A stretch of DNA of 18,227 bases. Origin: Phoronis ovalis (Eukaryota > Phoronida > Phoronidae). Under the pieces are notes generated by a model. It was given only the letters and a program-made list of their open reading frames with translations. It was not told the origin of the DNA and did no database searches. The stretch lies in NCBI GenBank assembly GCA_028565635.1, contig JAOXYB010018550.1, forward strand, positions 1 to 18,227, given 5' to 3'. Made by a program: the position numbers and the translations under genes. Below, in pieces: positions 10,301 to 18,227 of this stretch (its first letter is position 1; the number at the start of each line of letters is the position of its first letter).

Positions 10301-12818
10301 GGAACTCTTCAGCTGTTTTATCCAATTCAATCTGCAAGTAGTGATAAAGAGTTTTATCTTATCCATAAACGTAAGACCAATCTGCTAACAAATGTATACA
10401 AAGTTAAAAAATAAGCAGCTCAAAAGTGGCAAATTGCCAAAAATCAGGAAATCAAATCCTGACAGATATATATCCTTGTATGATATCTCCTATTAGTTTA
10501 ATATGTTTACCTGAGCTGCTAATGTTTCCATGGTTTCATGCTCAAGATGTTTCCGTTTCTCATTAGTTTCATCAGTTAGCCGTTCCATTCTCAAAGAAAG
10601 TTCCTACAACAATTAATTACACCATTTTACTAGAATTCAAGTAATCCCGGCATTGCTTTTTAAAACCCTAGTTGATTATAAAACATTGCAATCAGACTTA
10701 TAACAATACGACTGCAATATAAATTGCAGCATTTTGTATTGATTAAATAAATTCATCAGGTTCATAAATGATACAAATGCAATCTACAAACTTAGCGCTA
10801 TTGTTGACTCAGAGTTAATATTTTAGTTATGGGAGAAGGAGGAGAAAGTAGTTAGAATTTGAAGAATATTAACAAAGAAAAAACATTTCAGGTCTCCCCC
10901 CCTACCTCCCTGGATATTTTAATGGAATAGACCTTGTGAGAAAACTAAATGGATGAAAACTAACGCTTGCTTCCAGTAATGAGCTACTTACTTTTATCTT
11001 GCCTTCATCCTGCCTGGAATATTTTTGTAAGGTCATAGCATCTTCATCTTTCCTTGCCGATTCCTCTAACCAAGCTTCAAGTGCCTGTTGATCCCAGTTC
11101 ATTTGTGCCTTAAGCTCTTCAAGTTTCTTTGTTTGCTTGTAGATGTTATTCTAAAATTAAGAAATTCAAACCATTTGACATTACAGTCACATATGCAGGT
11201 GACTACAAAAGAGTAGTTTTTTATGTCATTTGCAAAAATGTATTTTACTAAAAATAAGAAGAAAATCATTAATTTCAAGTAGAAACATTAACTTTCATAA
11301 TGCTGGTAACAAATGGGCACTGACACCGAATATCTTCATTAGCATTAAAAATCTGAATCAGGAGTTTCAAAATATATCAACATTTCTTTATTAATGCTTT
11401 CAATATATAATTTGACATTTATCTTTTACTAAGAATGTTGAAAAGGGCATAACTACTCATTGCACATTCCAAATCCAGTACAGGATGTGAATTTTTATCA
11501 ATTATTATAAACAAATTTCAACTGCAGCTGCTAGTTATTTTCCTGTTATCAATTTGTACATGCTAATTATTAAATTTAGTAACTTTCTGATTTAAAAATT
11601 AAAACAGTTTTAATAGGGATAACCTCTCAATTTAGAAAGGAAACCTGACCCAATAGTTTTGTCCAACTTTAACAAAATATTTTTATAGACACCATATAAA
11701 ATTACAAACCTGATAGATATTCTTTCGTTCCTTTAATTCATCCAACTCTTTCTCAAGTGTAAGGCATTCTTGTTTCAAACGTCCTTCCTCCCGCTCTGCT
11801 ATTTTTAACATGTGATCTTCTGTTTCAATTTCACGTTTTCTTGCATTTACTAAATTCTGTAAGAAAAGTAATGGGTCAGGAAATATCAACACTAAGCCTA
11901 ATTCATAAAAATTATGAAGGAATTGTGTAAATAATATGAGCAGTACTGTTTTGAATATTTTTTTAACAGTAGCCACCATGCTAATTCTAATAGTGCGAAT
12001 GAACACAAAAAAGAATCCAATATTTACAGTCTGAATTATTAGAAATGATGTTGACCTTTGACTGCAAGCAAAAAAAACTATAAAAGTCTGCTTATCAAAA
12101 ATGTTTCTTCAAGCTATTCGGATGTTCAAACTAACAGAACACATACAGTTGTTGATATATATAACAAATCTAAAAAATTAAGGCAAATGATCACGCATTC
12201 CATGACAGAGATGTCATACAACAATAATTAATGAGAACTTCTCAACAATTCTAATGTCTTATTATTATAATTAATCAGTCATACCTGAGTGTGCATTAGT
12301 TCTTGTCTGACATTTTTAAGATGAGATGACATAGCATTCACTCTATCAGAATTATCTTCCAGCTCATTCTTTGTAGAAACCATGTTATTCTTGTTGCTCT
12401 GAACCTACAAGAAATTAGTAATGATTTAATTAAACAAGAAATGAATTTTACTTTGCAGGATACAGATGTAAACATCACCAAAGTGACCTCTATCACTGTC
12501 TTGGCCCAGAAACTTTGTGGATTGTATTTTTTCCCAGTGAATCATAGTAGAGATGAGAATTCTGGATTCTCATATTGTGAGATGTTTACCTACAGTTTAC
12601 TATACTTCATGGAATAAAGTAAAGGAAATTCAAGATTCTTGCGATGTTTACCTTAATTATTAAATGTGGAGTGAAACAATTTTTCAGAAATTTAGAAACA
12701 AAATATAAAGTTAAATTTTTACCTCTGTTTCTAGAGTTTTGTTTTCATAATTAGCAATGGGCATACTGAGCCCCTCATCCCACTCAATCTCACTGATGAC
12801 ATCACTGTACCTCGACAT
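4385..12818 (-). CDS. CCDC39: Coiled-coil domain-containing protein 39 (CCDC39/FAP59), complete coding region
   Basis: Eighteen coding exons are read: 12818-12723, 12404-12285, 11856-11710, 11150-10992, 10603-10511, 10331-10203, 9939-9748, 9506-9403, 9082-8755, 8562-8260, 8047-7931, 7627-7488, 7303-7228, 7030-6871, 6568-6462, 5962-5822, 5230-5051 and 4594-4385. All 17 introns are GT..AG and every phase fits, giving 933 residues and a TAG stop. Human CCDC39 is about 940. Signature stretches are [15 protein letters not shown] (from ~138), [13 protein letters not shown] (~228), [10 protein letters not shown] (~447-456) and [16 protein letters not shown] (~653). The rest is almost continuous coiled coil, closed by a Ser-rich tail (24 Ser in the last 69 residues). 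With CCDC40 it forms the 96-nm ruler along axonemal doublets that positions inner-arm dyneins and the nexin-dynein regulatory complex; human loss causes primary ciliary dyskinesia. The start is set by an in-frame TAA just upstream. Intron 16 carries a transposon; the other long introns (4595-5050, 5963-6461, 10604-10991, 11151-11709, 11857-12284) hold nothing I can name. Confidence 0.95.
5372..5696 (+). mobile_element. Foldback hAT-like MITE, copy 1 (short form), in CCDC39 intron 16
   Basis: This 325-bp element is bounded by a perfect 8-bp direct repeat, GGCTTATG (5364-5371 and 5697-5704). Both ends carry the family's ~45-bp inverted terminus: poly-G, then CAGTCAATA, then GAAAGT, then CATGTTCCAACA. 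The inside has four degenerate CACTTC(C/G)TTAGGGG-type units and no coding capacity. Compared with the ~480-bp copies, it lacks the ~170-bp centre that contains TATGACGGGGAATACAC. It lies between the exons 5230-5051 and 5962-5822 and leaves their splice sites clean. The 8-bp duplication suggests hAT, though P or Merlin-type elements also make 8-bp duplications. Confidence 0.85.
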
Positions 12819-12846
12819 TCTGGCTGTTTATAAAGTCATACACAAT
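12819..12846 (-). other. CCDC39 5' UTR piece of the first coding exon, with an acceptor upstream
   Basis: On the minus strand, a pyrimidine-rich tract ending in TGTCTTTGTAG (AG at 12848-12847) precedes 28 untranslated bases and the ATG at 12818. A TAA lies in frame within these 28 bases, so the ATG is the first usable start. The strong acceptor implies that at least one non-coding exon lies further upstream. Confidence 0.6.
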
Positions 12847-14292
12847 CTACAAAGACAACAGAAAAAAAGCTTACATACTATATGAATAGGAAATCGCAAA
12901 AACAATTATCAGTGGCAATATCTTGTTAATGGACAATGACGACAATGCTATGTTAATTTTTCTGCAATATCCAATTAAAATAAATCCAATTTTAATTATA
13001 AAAATAAAAAAGGAATTCATTTGCAGCAAAATATAAGGTATGAGGAGAAAAGCAGTAGCTGCTACATGGCACGGCAGTTGCTGTGCATGCATTTACTAGA
13101 TTTGGGACATTGCCGCATACATCTGAATTGGGCATTTGGTCATTGTTTTTACGTCAGGATTTTAATTAATGATATAAAAAGTTGTTCATGACGATTCATC
13201 TATCTGCTTGCAAGAATTTATTTAACAATGTCAATAGATTTTTCAATCTAATGAGACTCAATTTTAATTTTGGCTTACAGATGCACGTTAAAACTATTAA
13301 ATAGGGTTTCAAATGTTTATTCCGCCCTTTGGCTTTTGAATTTACCATTGGGCATTGGAGTCCTAAAAAGGATCTATCAATACATGTCTAGCTTATCTAT
13401 ATATGAAGTTTTTGAAAACATTTAAAGAAAATGCAATAAACTTAGAACAGGAGACATATTTTTGAGGAGCTTTTGCTTGTTATTCTTTCTCATGATTCAT
13501 TGAAGTGTTTTTTTTAAATTTAAAACTGTCATAAACAAATGGTACCGATAAAATTACAACTAAACATATATTATTTAAAACAATTCAACACAGTACATGG
13601 CAAACACGTTTTTTCAAAATAATAGCGCTATGATTTTGCCAAAAGAAGTTAAATTATACTGATACCTGAATAAAATACGGAATGTAAATTGTTTGCTGTG
13701 GATACCAATGGAGATTTCCCGGATGCTGTATGGGTGCTTCTAAAATTGTCAAGGAAAACAGGTTTTTTTAAAGATAAATTTTAAGAATAAAATATTATTT
13801 AAGCAATACATTGAAAAATATTATCCAATAATTAAATTAATTAATATAATAAAATACATTATAAAGTCTATTAAGAGATATTTTGTTATTTGTTACAATA
13901 TTTTGTTTTTGCACCATTTCTTATTTTTTATTCCGACTCTAATGAAAATTATCATTCGAGTAAAAATTAAACGTCGAAAGCTGTATTTTATTAGGCCAGT
14001 TCTCACATGCTGCAGATGCTTTCGAGATTCAAGGACACTGAGTCGACTTATAGTATGCCTGCTAAAATTGTTTGTAGAATTCTTGTAATATAGAACTTGA
14101 AATTACACAGAAAATTGCTCAGAATTATTCAAATTTGACAGGAGTTGTCAGGCATAGGCGACATTCGATGTGACAAGCAGCTAATTACGAGGAAATCTGG
14201 CTTCAGTCAGATATTACTCCGTCAGAGTGTGGTTAATCATTAATGCTAAACGTACAGTTTATAATTGATTTGAACTAAGACTGCATCATAAG
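12847..14292. other. Head-to-head region between CCDC39 and the avidin-like gene
   Basis: This AT-rich stretch should contain the promoters of both divergent genes. Apart from the candidate minus-strand exon at 13666-13739, I see no coding exon. GTAGCTGCTAC (13050-13060) is a near-palindrome, and half-matches to RFX X-boxes occur, but none is a full site. TTTATAAT at 14258-14265 is TATA-like but only ~30 bases before the avidin-like ATG. Confidence 0.4.
13666..13739 (-). other. Candidate spliced exon upstream of CCDC39 (5' UTR exon or part of an unknown gene)
   Basis: On the minus strand, an acceptor ending in ACAATTTTAG and a donor reading CAG|GTATCA bound 74 bases that are less AT-rich than their surroundings. 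All three minus frames are open, which suits an untranslated exon as well as a coding one; one frame includes HPGNLHWYPQQTIYIPYF, which I do not recognise. Splicing to the acceptor at 12847 would make it a CCDC39 5' UTR exon. It has its own acceptor, so a further upstream exon would also be needed. Confidence 0.35.
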
Positions 14293-14389
14293 ATGGATAA
14301 TAGTACTAAAATGCTTAATATTATTAAGGCGTATAGACGTTTGGTGGTTTCTTTTGCATTTATAACTGTTATTCTGAAAGTGACAGAAG
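14293..14389 (+). CDS. Candidate signal-peptide exon of the avidin-like gene
   Basis: Thirty-two codons plus one base end at GAAG|GTAGAT, leaving phase 1, exactly what the exon at 15166 needs. A second in-frame Met (14311) would give a shorter, more typical n-region. A stand-alone leader also exists directly before exon 2: ATG at 15138 reads MLVPLIIILG into KHC without splicing. So the true N-terminus is unsettled, but the good TTATTATAATTTTAG acceptor at 15165 favours the spliced form. Confidence 0.5.
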
Positions 14390-15321
14390 GTAGATAGCAA
14401 TCAGATTTTGTTCAGTTATAGGGTTAAATATTAAACACGAATTTTTACCTACTCCGGGTTCCAGGTCCTGGATGAATGATCAGGGTCAGATGAAATTGTG
14501 ACCTACTTTTTGTTAACGAGTGTTTTAACAGCATTGGTAACCTTCATATTTAGTTTATAGATAGTAATAAAAACTGATGCTGTGATGAGTCTTACAGAGA
14601 AGGACGGATGCAATCAGCTGACTAGACACTTGTTTCAGCCAAAGATAACAAATACTGGATAGTCATGTATTTATTAATTTAAAATATAAAACAATTTTCT
14701 AGCCAGCTGACTGTGATGATGCCATAGTAGTATCGTGTAACCAGGACAGACCACTATTATTTTAAATTTTAGTTCAAAAGTATGTACACAGTGTAAATAG
14801 ATTAATTGCTCTCACAATTAATTTAAATCTTTTGGACCATCTCCCGATTGTGGACTGGCTATTATACCTGCAGATGCACATATTAGCGACTTACAAAACA
14901 GTGTTGAAAATGAAGTATGCTTCTTTCTCTGATAATTATGAATAAGTGGTACGCACTATTGCAATAAAACTACGTACTCACATGATCTCTCGCATGGCTG
15001 TATCAATTTACATCTATTTCTAAATCAATAACAGGAACCTGCTAATTTGTGTGAATGGCAACTGACCAACTGTAAAATAATACAGTAATCCTTATTCTAG
15101 CACCAGTTGCACAGCAAAAGTGTTCATAGTTGTAACCATGCTTGTGCCTCTTATTATAATTTTAGGAAAACATTGTGAAACACTAGATGGTGAATGGTTC
15201 AACCAACTCGGATCTGCAGTTGTCTTTCAGCATACACAAGATGGATTGTTGTTTGGTGAATTCAGAACCGCGGTAGAGAGAGAAATAGGTTCCTCTGGAC
15301 TCCCTCACTCAAAAGTCTATG
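14293..15321 (+). CDS. Secreted avidin-family protein, first two exons (partial)
   Basis: Exon 1 (14293-14389) and exon 2 (15166-15321) join in phase 1 and give 84 residues plus one base, about half of an avidin. Exon 1 encodes a signal peptide: a basic stretch KAYRRL, then VVSFAFITVIL. Exon 2 holds the avidin N-terminal strands. GEWFNQLGS aligns with streptavidin GTWYNQLGS, and GEFRTAV aligns with avidin GTYTTAV. The biotin-contact Asn, Leu and Ser of the first loop are kept; the Tyr of the second strand is Phe. The Cys of KHC sits where the first avidin Cys sits. Later exons with the biotin-pocket Trp residues are not found before 18227; they may lie beyond it, or the gene may be truncated. 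Invertebrate avidins are known from sea urchin and lancelet and are thought to sequester biotin, often in defence. Confidence 0.7.
15166..15321 (+). CDS. Avidin-domain exon (first part of the avidin beta barrel)
   Basis: A 156-base exon lies between a clean acceptor and a GTAAGA donor, phase 1 in and phase 1 out. It contains the WFNQLGS and GEFRTAVE motifs typical of the first strands of avidin. It ends near LPHSKVYG, aligning with the ESPLHG region of chicken avidin. Symmetric 1-1 phase is the class used in domain shuffling, as in fibropellins, which have EGF repeats and a C-terminal avidin domain. I see no EGF exon upstream here. Confidence 0.75.
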
Positions 15322-15479
15322 GTAAGAGGGATAGTCCTGTTCTAACATACTAGGACCAAACCCTACATTGTGATCACACCATTGTTGGAATCTTTCATGG
15401 TGTTACTAAACTGTCAATTATCCCACATTGAAAGTAAATTCCTATCCACAATCAAATAAGAAAGTGACCCAGTTACATG

Positions 15480-15959
15480 CCTGGGGGGGGGCGGTCAGTA
15501 TGAAAGTGGGTACACATGTTCCAACAAAATTCCGCGTGAAAGGGTGTGTTTTTCGAACCGCCGACGCGTAACGCGCGTTACGTGCTTAGGGTCTGTTTTT
15601 TGGTTAAAATCACGAAAAGGGGTGTTTTTTTTGGAGGTGTGACACTTCCTAAGGGGTGTTGTTTGGAAGTTTCACTTCGTTAGGATAATTGTTAGGGGGT
15701 GCAAATACGGTCAAGAAAACTTAATATGTTTACCAGAATGTGTATTCCCCGTCATATGAAAATTACTTCCTGAATTGATGCTATTTTGAGAATGACCTTT
15801 TAAAACACGGCATATGATTGGTCAGGTCAGGGTTCAGGTATCATGTGATCCACTTCCTTAGGGGTGTATTTTTTGCAGAATTTCACTTCATTAGGGGCTT
15901 TTTTGAAAAGTCATGTTGGAACATGGGTACCCACTTTCATATTGACCGCCCCCCCCGGG
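15480..15959 (+). mobile_element. Foldback hAT-like MITE, copy 2 (long form)
   Basis: This 480-bp element is flanked by the perfect 8-bp repeat GTTACATG (15472-15479 and 15960-15967). Its ends begin poly-G, CGGTCA and end TGACCG, poly-C; the inverted termini match for about 45 bp up to CATGTTCCAACA. It has four CACTTC.TTAGGGG-like units and the family's ~170-bp central module. A perfect 16-bp palindrome, CGTAACGCGCGTTACG (15567-15582), is present only as one half in copy 3. There is no coding capacity. Confidence 0.85.
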
Positions 15960-15967
15960 GTTACATG

Positions 15968-16827
15968 TAGTCCTAAGCTTTCTACTTTTCAGTCAGTTGT
16001 AGTTGATCAGTTCTATGTATTTTCAAGTATAAATAAACTGTGTGACAAAAAACAATTTAATGCACTGTAATAGTACCTTACGAACATTCCTGAAAATTTG
16101 TTTAAAATGCTAGTTGTAATGTGCATTTGACAAGTTTTACAATTCAAAATTTTTGCTAAAATTAACCAATTGAAATTTTGTTGCAGGAAACATTTTCTTT
16201 GGTAATTTTTCTATCTAGACAATTACACTAATAACTAGACATTCGGTGAGTTGTAGACAACTCCGAGAGTGTACCCCCAGCTGAGAATGTTAAATGTTGG
16301 AGAGATTGGCCTTAGGGAGGCTTACAGTTGGTGAGAAGTGGTTGCATATTCAAAGCATAAACAAGAGTTGTTTTTCCTATAGTTAAAAAGACATTATCTT
16401 GTCCTGTGGTTGTAATGATTCTAAGATGTTTAGTACTGTTGAGAAATGTTATGTTTAGTTTCCAAAAACCTCTATTTAGTTTAATATTTCCAATGTTAAC
16501 ACAGACTGAAATAAATAAATACAGATTTGGGATATGCTTGTGATGAGTTACAATTTGTTTAAGGGTAGTTGTTCAGCATTTTATCATGAACAAAACAATT
16601 AAAAGATTTTGTCATTATCACTGTATACCTGTTTAATTACCCTTGAATGAATATGGACTCTTCCAAAATTTTGCATCCAGTGAATAAAGTCTGAAAGTAT
16701 CTTCTTACAAGCTGTGATAAAGTACAGTTAGTGATGTTACATAAAGTCGTATTACAGGAATAATCACGGTGAAAAACAATAAACCCCCTGACATTATATC
16801 TTACAAACAGTGTAATGTAATGTTTAA
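15968..16827. other. Non-coding spacer between transposon copy 2 and the tandem array
   Basis: No exon completing the avidin domain is found; I looked for a downstream G-x-x-V-x-W strand in a phase-1 exon. No inverted or tandem repeat stands out. It is probably intron or flank of the avidin-like gene. Confidence 0.4.
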
Positions 16828-17340
16828 TTTCAAAAGGATACCACATTCCATTGTTGAAATATATCCCATTAACAGTGAATTTGACGTGCTTGATGTGGAC
16901 GCCAGTCTGCCATTTTGGTTCTGAATGACCCCAAAATGAATAGGCTTCATTTTCACTATGCGAGTAATATATGATTTAAATTTCAAATGGATATCTATTC
17001 CCTTCTTGAGATATCCCACTAACAGTGAATTTGATGTGCTTGACGTGGATGCCAGTCGGCCATTTTGGATCTGAATGACCCCAAAATCAATAGGCTTCAT
17101 TTTCACTATGCGAGTAATACATGATTTAAATTTCAAATCAGGATATCATATTCCCTTCTTGAGATATCCCCCTAACAGTGAATTTGATGCGCTTGACGAG
17201 GACGCCAGTCGGCCATTTTGGTTCTGAATGACCCCAAAATCAATAGGCTTCATTGTCACTATGCGAGTAATATACGATTTAAGTTTCAAATGGATATCAC
17301 ACTCCCTTCTTGAGATATCTCGATAACAGTGAATCTGACT
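16828..17340. repeat. Tandem array of ~150-bp units (about 3.3 copies)
   Basis: Units start with TTTCAAA at 16828, 16981, 17131 and 17284, giving lengths of 153, 150 and 153 bases and a last partial unit. Each unit repeats AACAGTGAATTTGA, GCCAGTC(T/G)GCCATTTTGG, CTGAATGACCCCAAAAT and CACTATGCGAGTAATA in the same order. Units differ by scattered substitutions and small indels. The array ends about 40 bp before transposon copy 3. I do not recognise the family. Confidence 0.9.
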
Positions 17341-17380
17341 CGGCGGTTGCGGGTAAATCCAAAGTACCTACTGCTGGGGG

Positions 17381-17861
17381 TCCCGGGGGGGTGGTCAATA
17401 TGAAAGTGGGTACCCATGTTCCAACATGGCTTTTCAAAAAAGCCCCTAACGAAGTGAAATTCCACAAAAAGTACACCCCTAAGGAAGTGGATCACGTGAT
17501 ACCTGAACCCTGACCTGACCAATCGTATGCCGTGTTTTAAAAGGTCATTCTCAAAATAGCATCAACTCAGGAAGTAACTTTCATATGACGGGGAATACAC
17601 ATTCTTGTAAACATATTAAGTTTTCTTGACCGTATTTGCACCCCTAACAAAGTGAAATTTTAACAATTACCCTAACGAAGTGAAACTTCCAAACAACACC
17701 CCTTAGGAAGTACCACACCTCCAAAAAACCACCCCTTTTCGTGATTTTAACCAAAAAAACGGTCCCTAAGCACGTTACGCGCCGGCGGTTCGAAAACCAT
17801 ACCCTTTCACACGAAATTTTATTGGAACATGCGTACCCACTTTCATATTGACCACCCCCCG
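17381..17861 (-). mobile_element. Foldback hAT-like MITE, copy 3 (long form, inverted relative to copies 1 and 2)
   Basis: This 481-bp element is flanked by the perfect 8-bp repeat GCTGGGGG (17373-17380 and 17862-17869). It is the reverse complement of copy 2 over nearly its whole length. It has five CACTTC.TTAGGGG-like units, one more than copy 2. It includes an ATCACGTGAT palindrome (17491-17500), which is broken in copy 2. The apparent open frames crossing it on either strand carry no recognisable transposase. Confidence 0.85.
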
Positions 17862-17869
17862 GCTGGGGG

Positions 17870-18060
17870 TAGAATAATGGGAAAATTACAGGATAACTTG
17901 CGGTGTTATTTTTATCCTGTGAGTGAGTTTTTGCTAAATTAACCACAACAGACAACATCACCAATATACCAGGTGGCTAATGAATTGCATATTATTATGT
18001 GCTAGGAAATATATGTAACATTATCCAGCTGTATGTGTTAAAACAATAAATAGTCACTTA
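17870..18060. other. AT-rich spacer after transposon copy 3
   Basis: Nothing identifiable lies here; no avidin-type exon and no repeat partner within the window. Confidence 0.4.
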
Positions 18061-18227
18061 GGGACTGGTCAGAAATTACCACGGGGGGGGGGTTGGTGCA
18101 AAAGGGGGAGGTCATGAATTTTTGTGCACCACGAAAGGGGGGGTTGTAACTTTTTGCGCAGTGATTCTTGAAAAATATCTTTCTTGATTTTCACAAACTA
18201 GTAGGAAAAGAGAGGATCCATAAACAA
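18061..18227. repeat. Edge of a G-rich dispersed repeat, cut by the window end
   Basis: A sudden change to G-rich sequence occurs after 18060: GGGACTGGTCAGAAATTACC, a run of G, then two related blocks, GGTGCAAAAGGGGGAGGTCA and GTGCACCACGAAAGGGGGG. It resembles the low-complexity ends of the foldback elements but is not the same sequence. The far end is not in the window, so boundaries and class are unknown. Confidence 0.35.

Noticed and set aside
13076-13089. GTTGCTGTGCATGC as an RFX X-box for CCDC39
   Set aside because: Only the first half matches the consensus; the second half fails at several key positions.
13903-14088. A 61-codon + strand frame before the avidin-like gene
   Set aside because: It lacks a convincing start and any recognisable motif, and its content fits AT-rich chance.
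16801-17136. A 111-codon minus-strand open frame across the tandem array
   Set aside because: It stays open only because the unit length is a multiple of three. Unit differences change amino acids freely and the third unit has a stop from a two-base shift. No known domain is seen.
17286-17964. Several open frames of 67-106 codons on both strands
   Set aside because: They run through the inverted termini and poly-G/C ends of transposon copy 3 and have no transposase or other domain.
15322-18227. Further avidin exons carrying the biotin-pocket tryptophans
   Set aside because: I searched the + strand for a phase-1 exon with a V-x-W-type strand and found none; much of this interval is transposon or tandem repeat.

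Overview
The window is nuclear DNA from an animal, most likely an aquatic invertebrate with motile cilia. It is AT-rich, its genes are split by many short introns with canonical GT..AG ends, and it carries short non-autonomous DNA transposons. The encoded proteins read like vertebrate ciliary proteins. The phylum cannot be fixed from the sequence alone.

Layout. (1) 214-2821, + strand: the 3' end of a gene I read as inturned (INTU), a planar-cell-polarity effector of the CPLANE ciliogenesis complex. Five exons are visible; the 5' part lies outside the window. (2) 2822-4384: a short convergent intergenic stretch with poly(A) signals for both flanking genes. (3) 4385-12818, - strand: a complete 18-coding-exon gene for CCDC39, the 96-nm axonemal ruler protein (933 aa by my splicing, close to the human protein). 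A candidate non-coding 5' exon lies at 13666-13739. (4) 14293-15321, + strand: the first two exons of a secreted avidin-family protein. It is head to head with CCDC39 and its remaining exons are not found in the window. (5) 15322-18227: a repeat-rich tract, probably the next avidin intron or its flank. It holds two copies of a ~480-bp foldback transposon in opposite orientation, a ~150-bp tandem array between them, and the edge of another G-rich repeat at the window end.

Three copies of the same transposon family are present (5372-5696, 15480-15959, 17381-17861). Each has ~45-bp terminal inverted repeats and its own perfect 8-bp target-site duplication. One sits inside a CCDC39 intron. A different element, with ~23-bp inverted termini and a TA flank, sits in an INTU intron.

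INTU and CCDC39 both serve cilia: INTU in basal-body docking and ciliogenesis, CCDC39 in axoneme periodicity and inner-arm dynein placement. They lie tail to tail. The avidin-like protein is predicted to be secreted and biotin-binding and has no obvious link to them.
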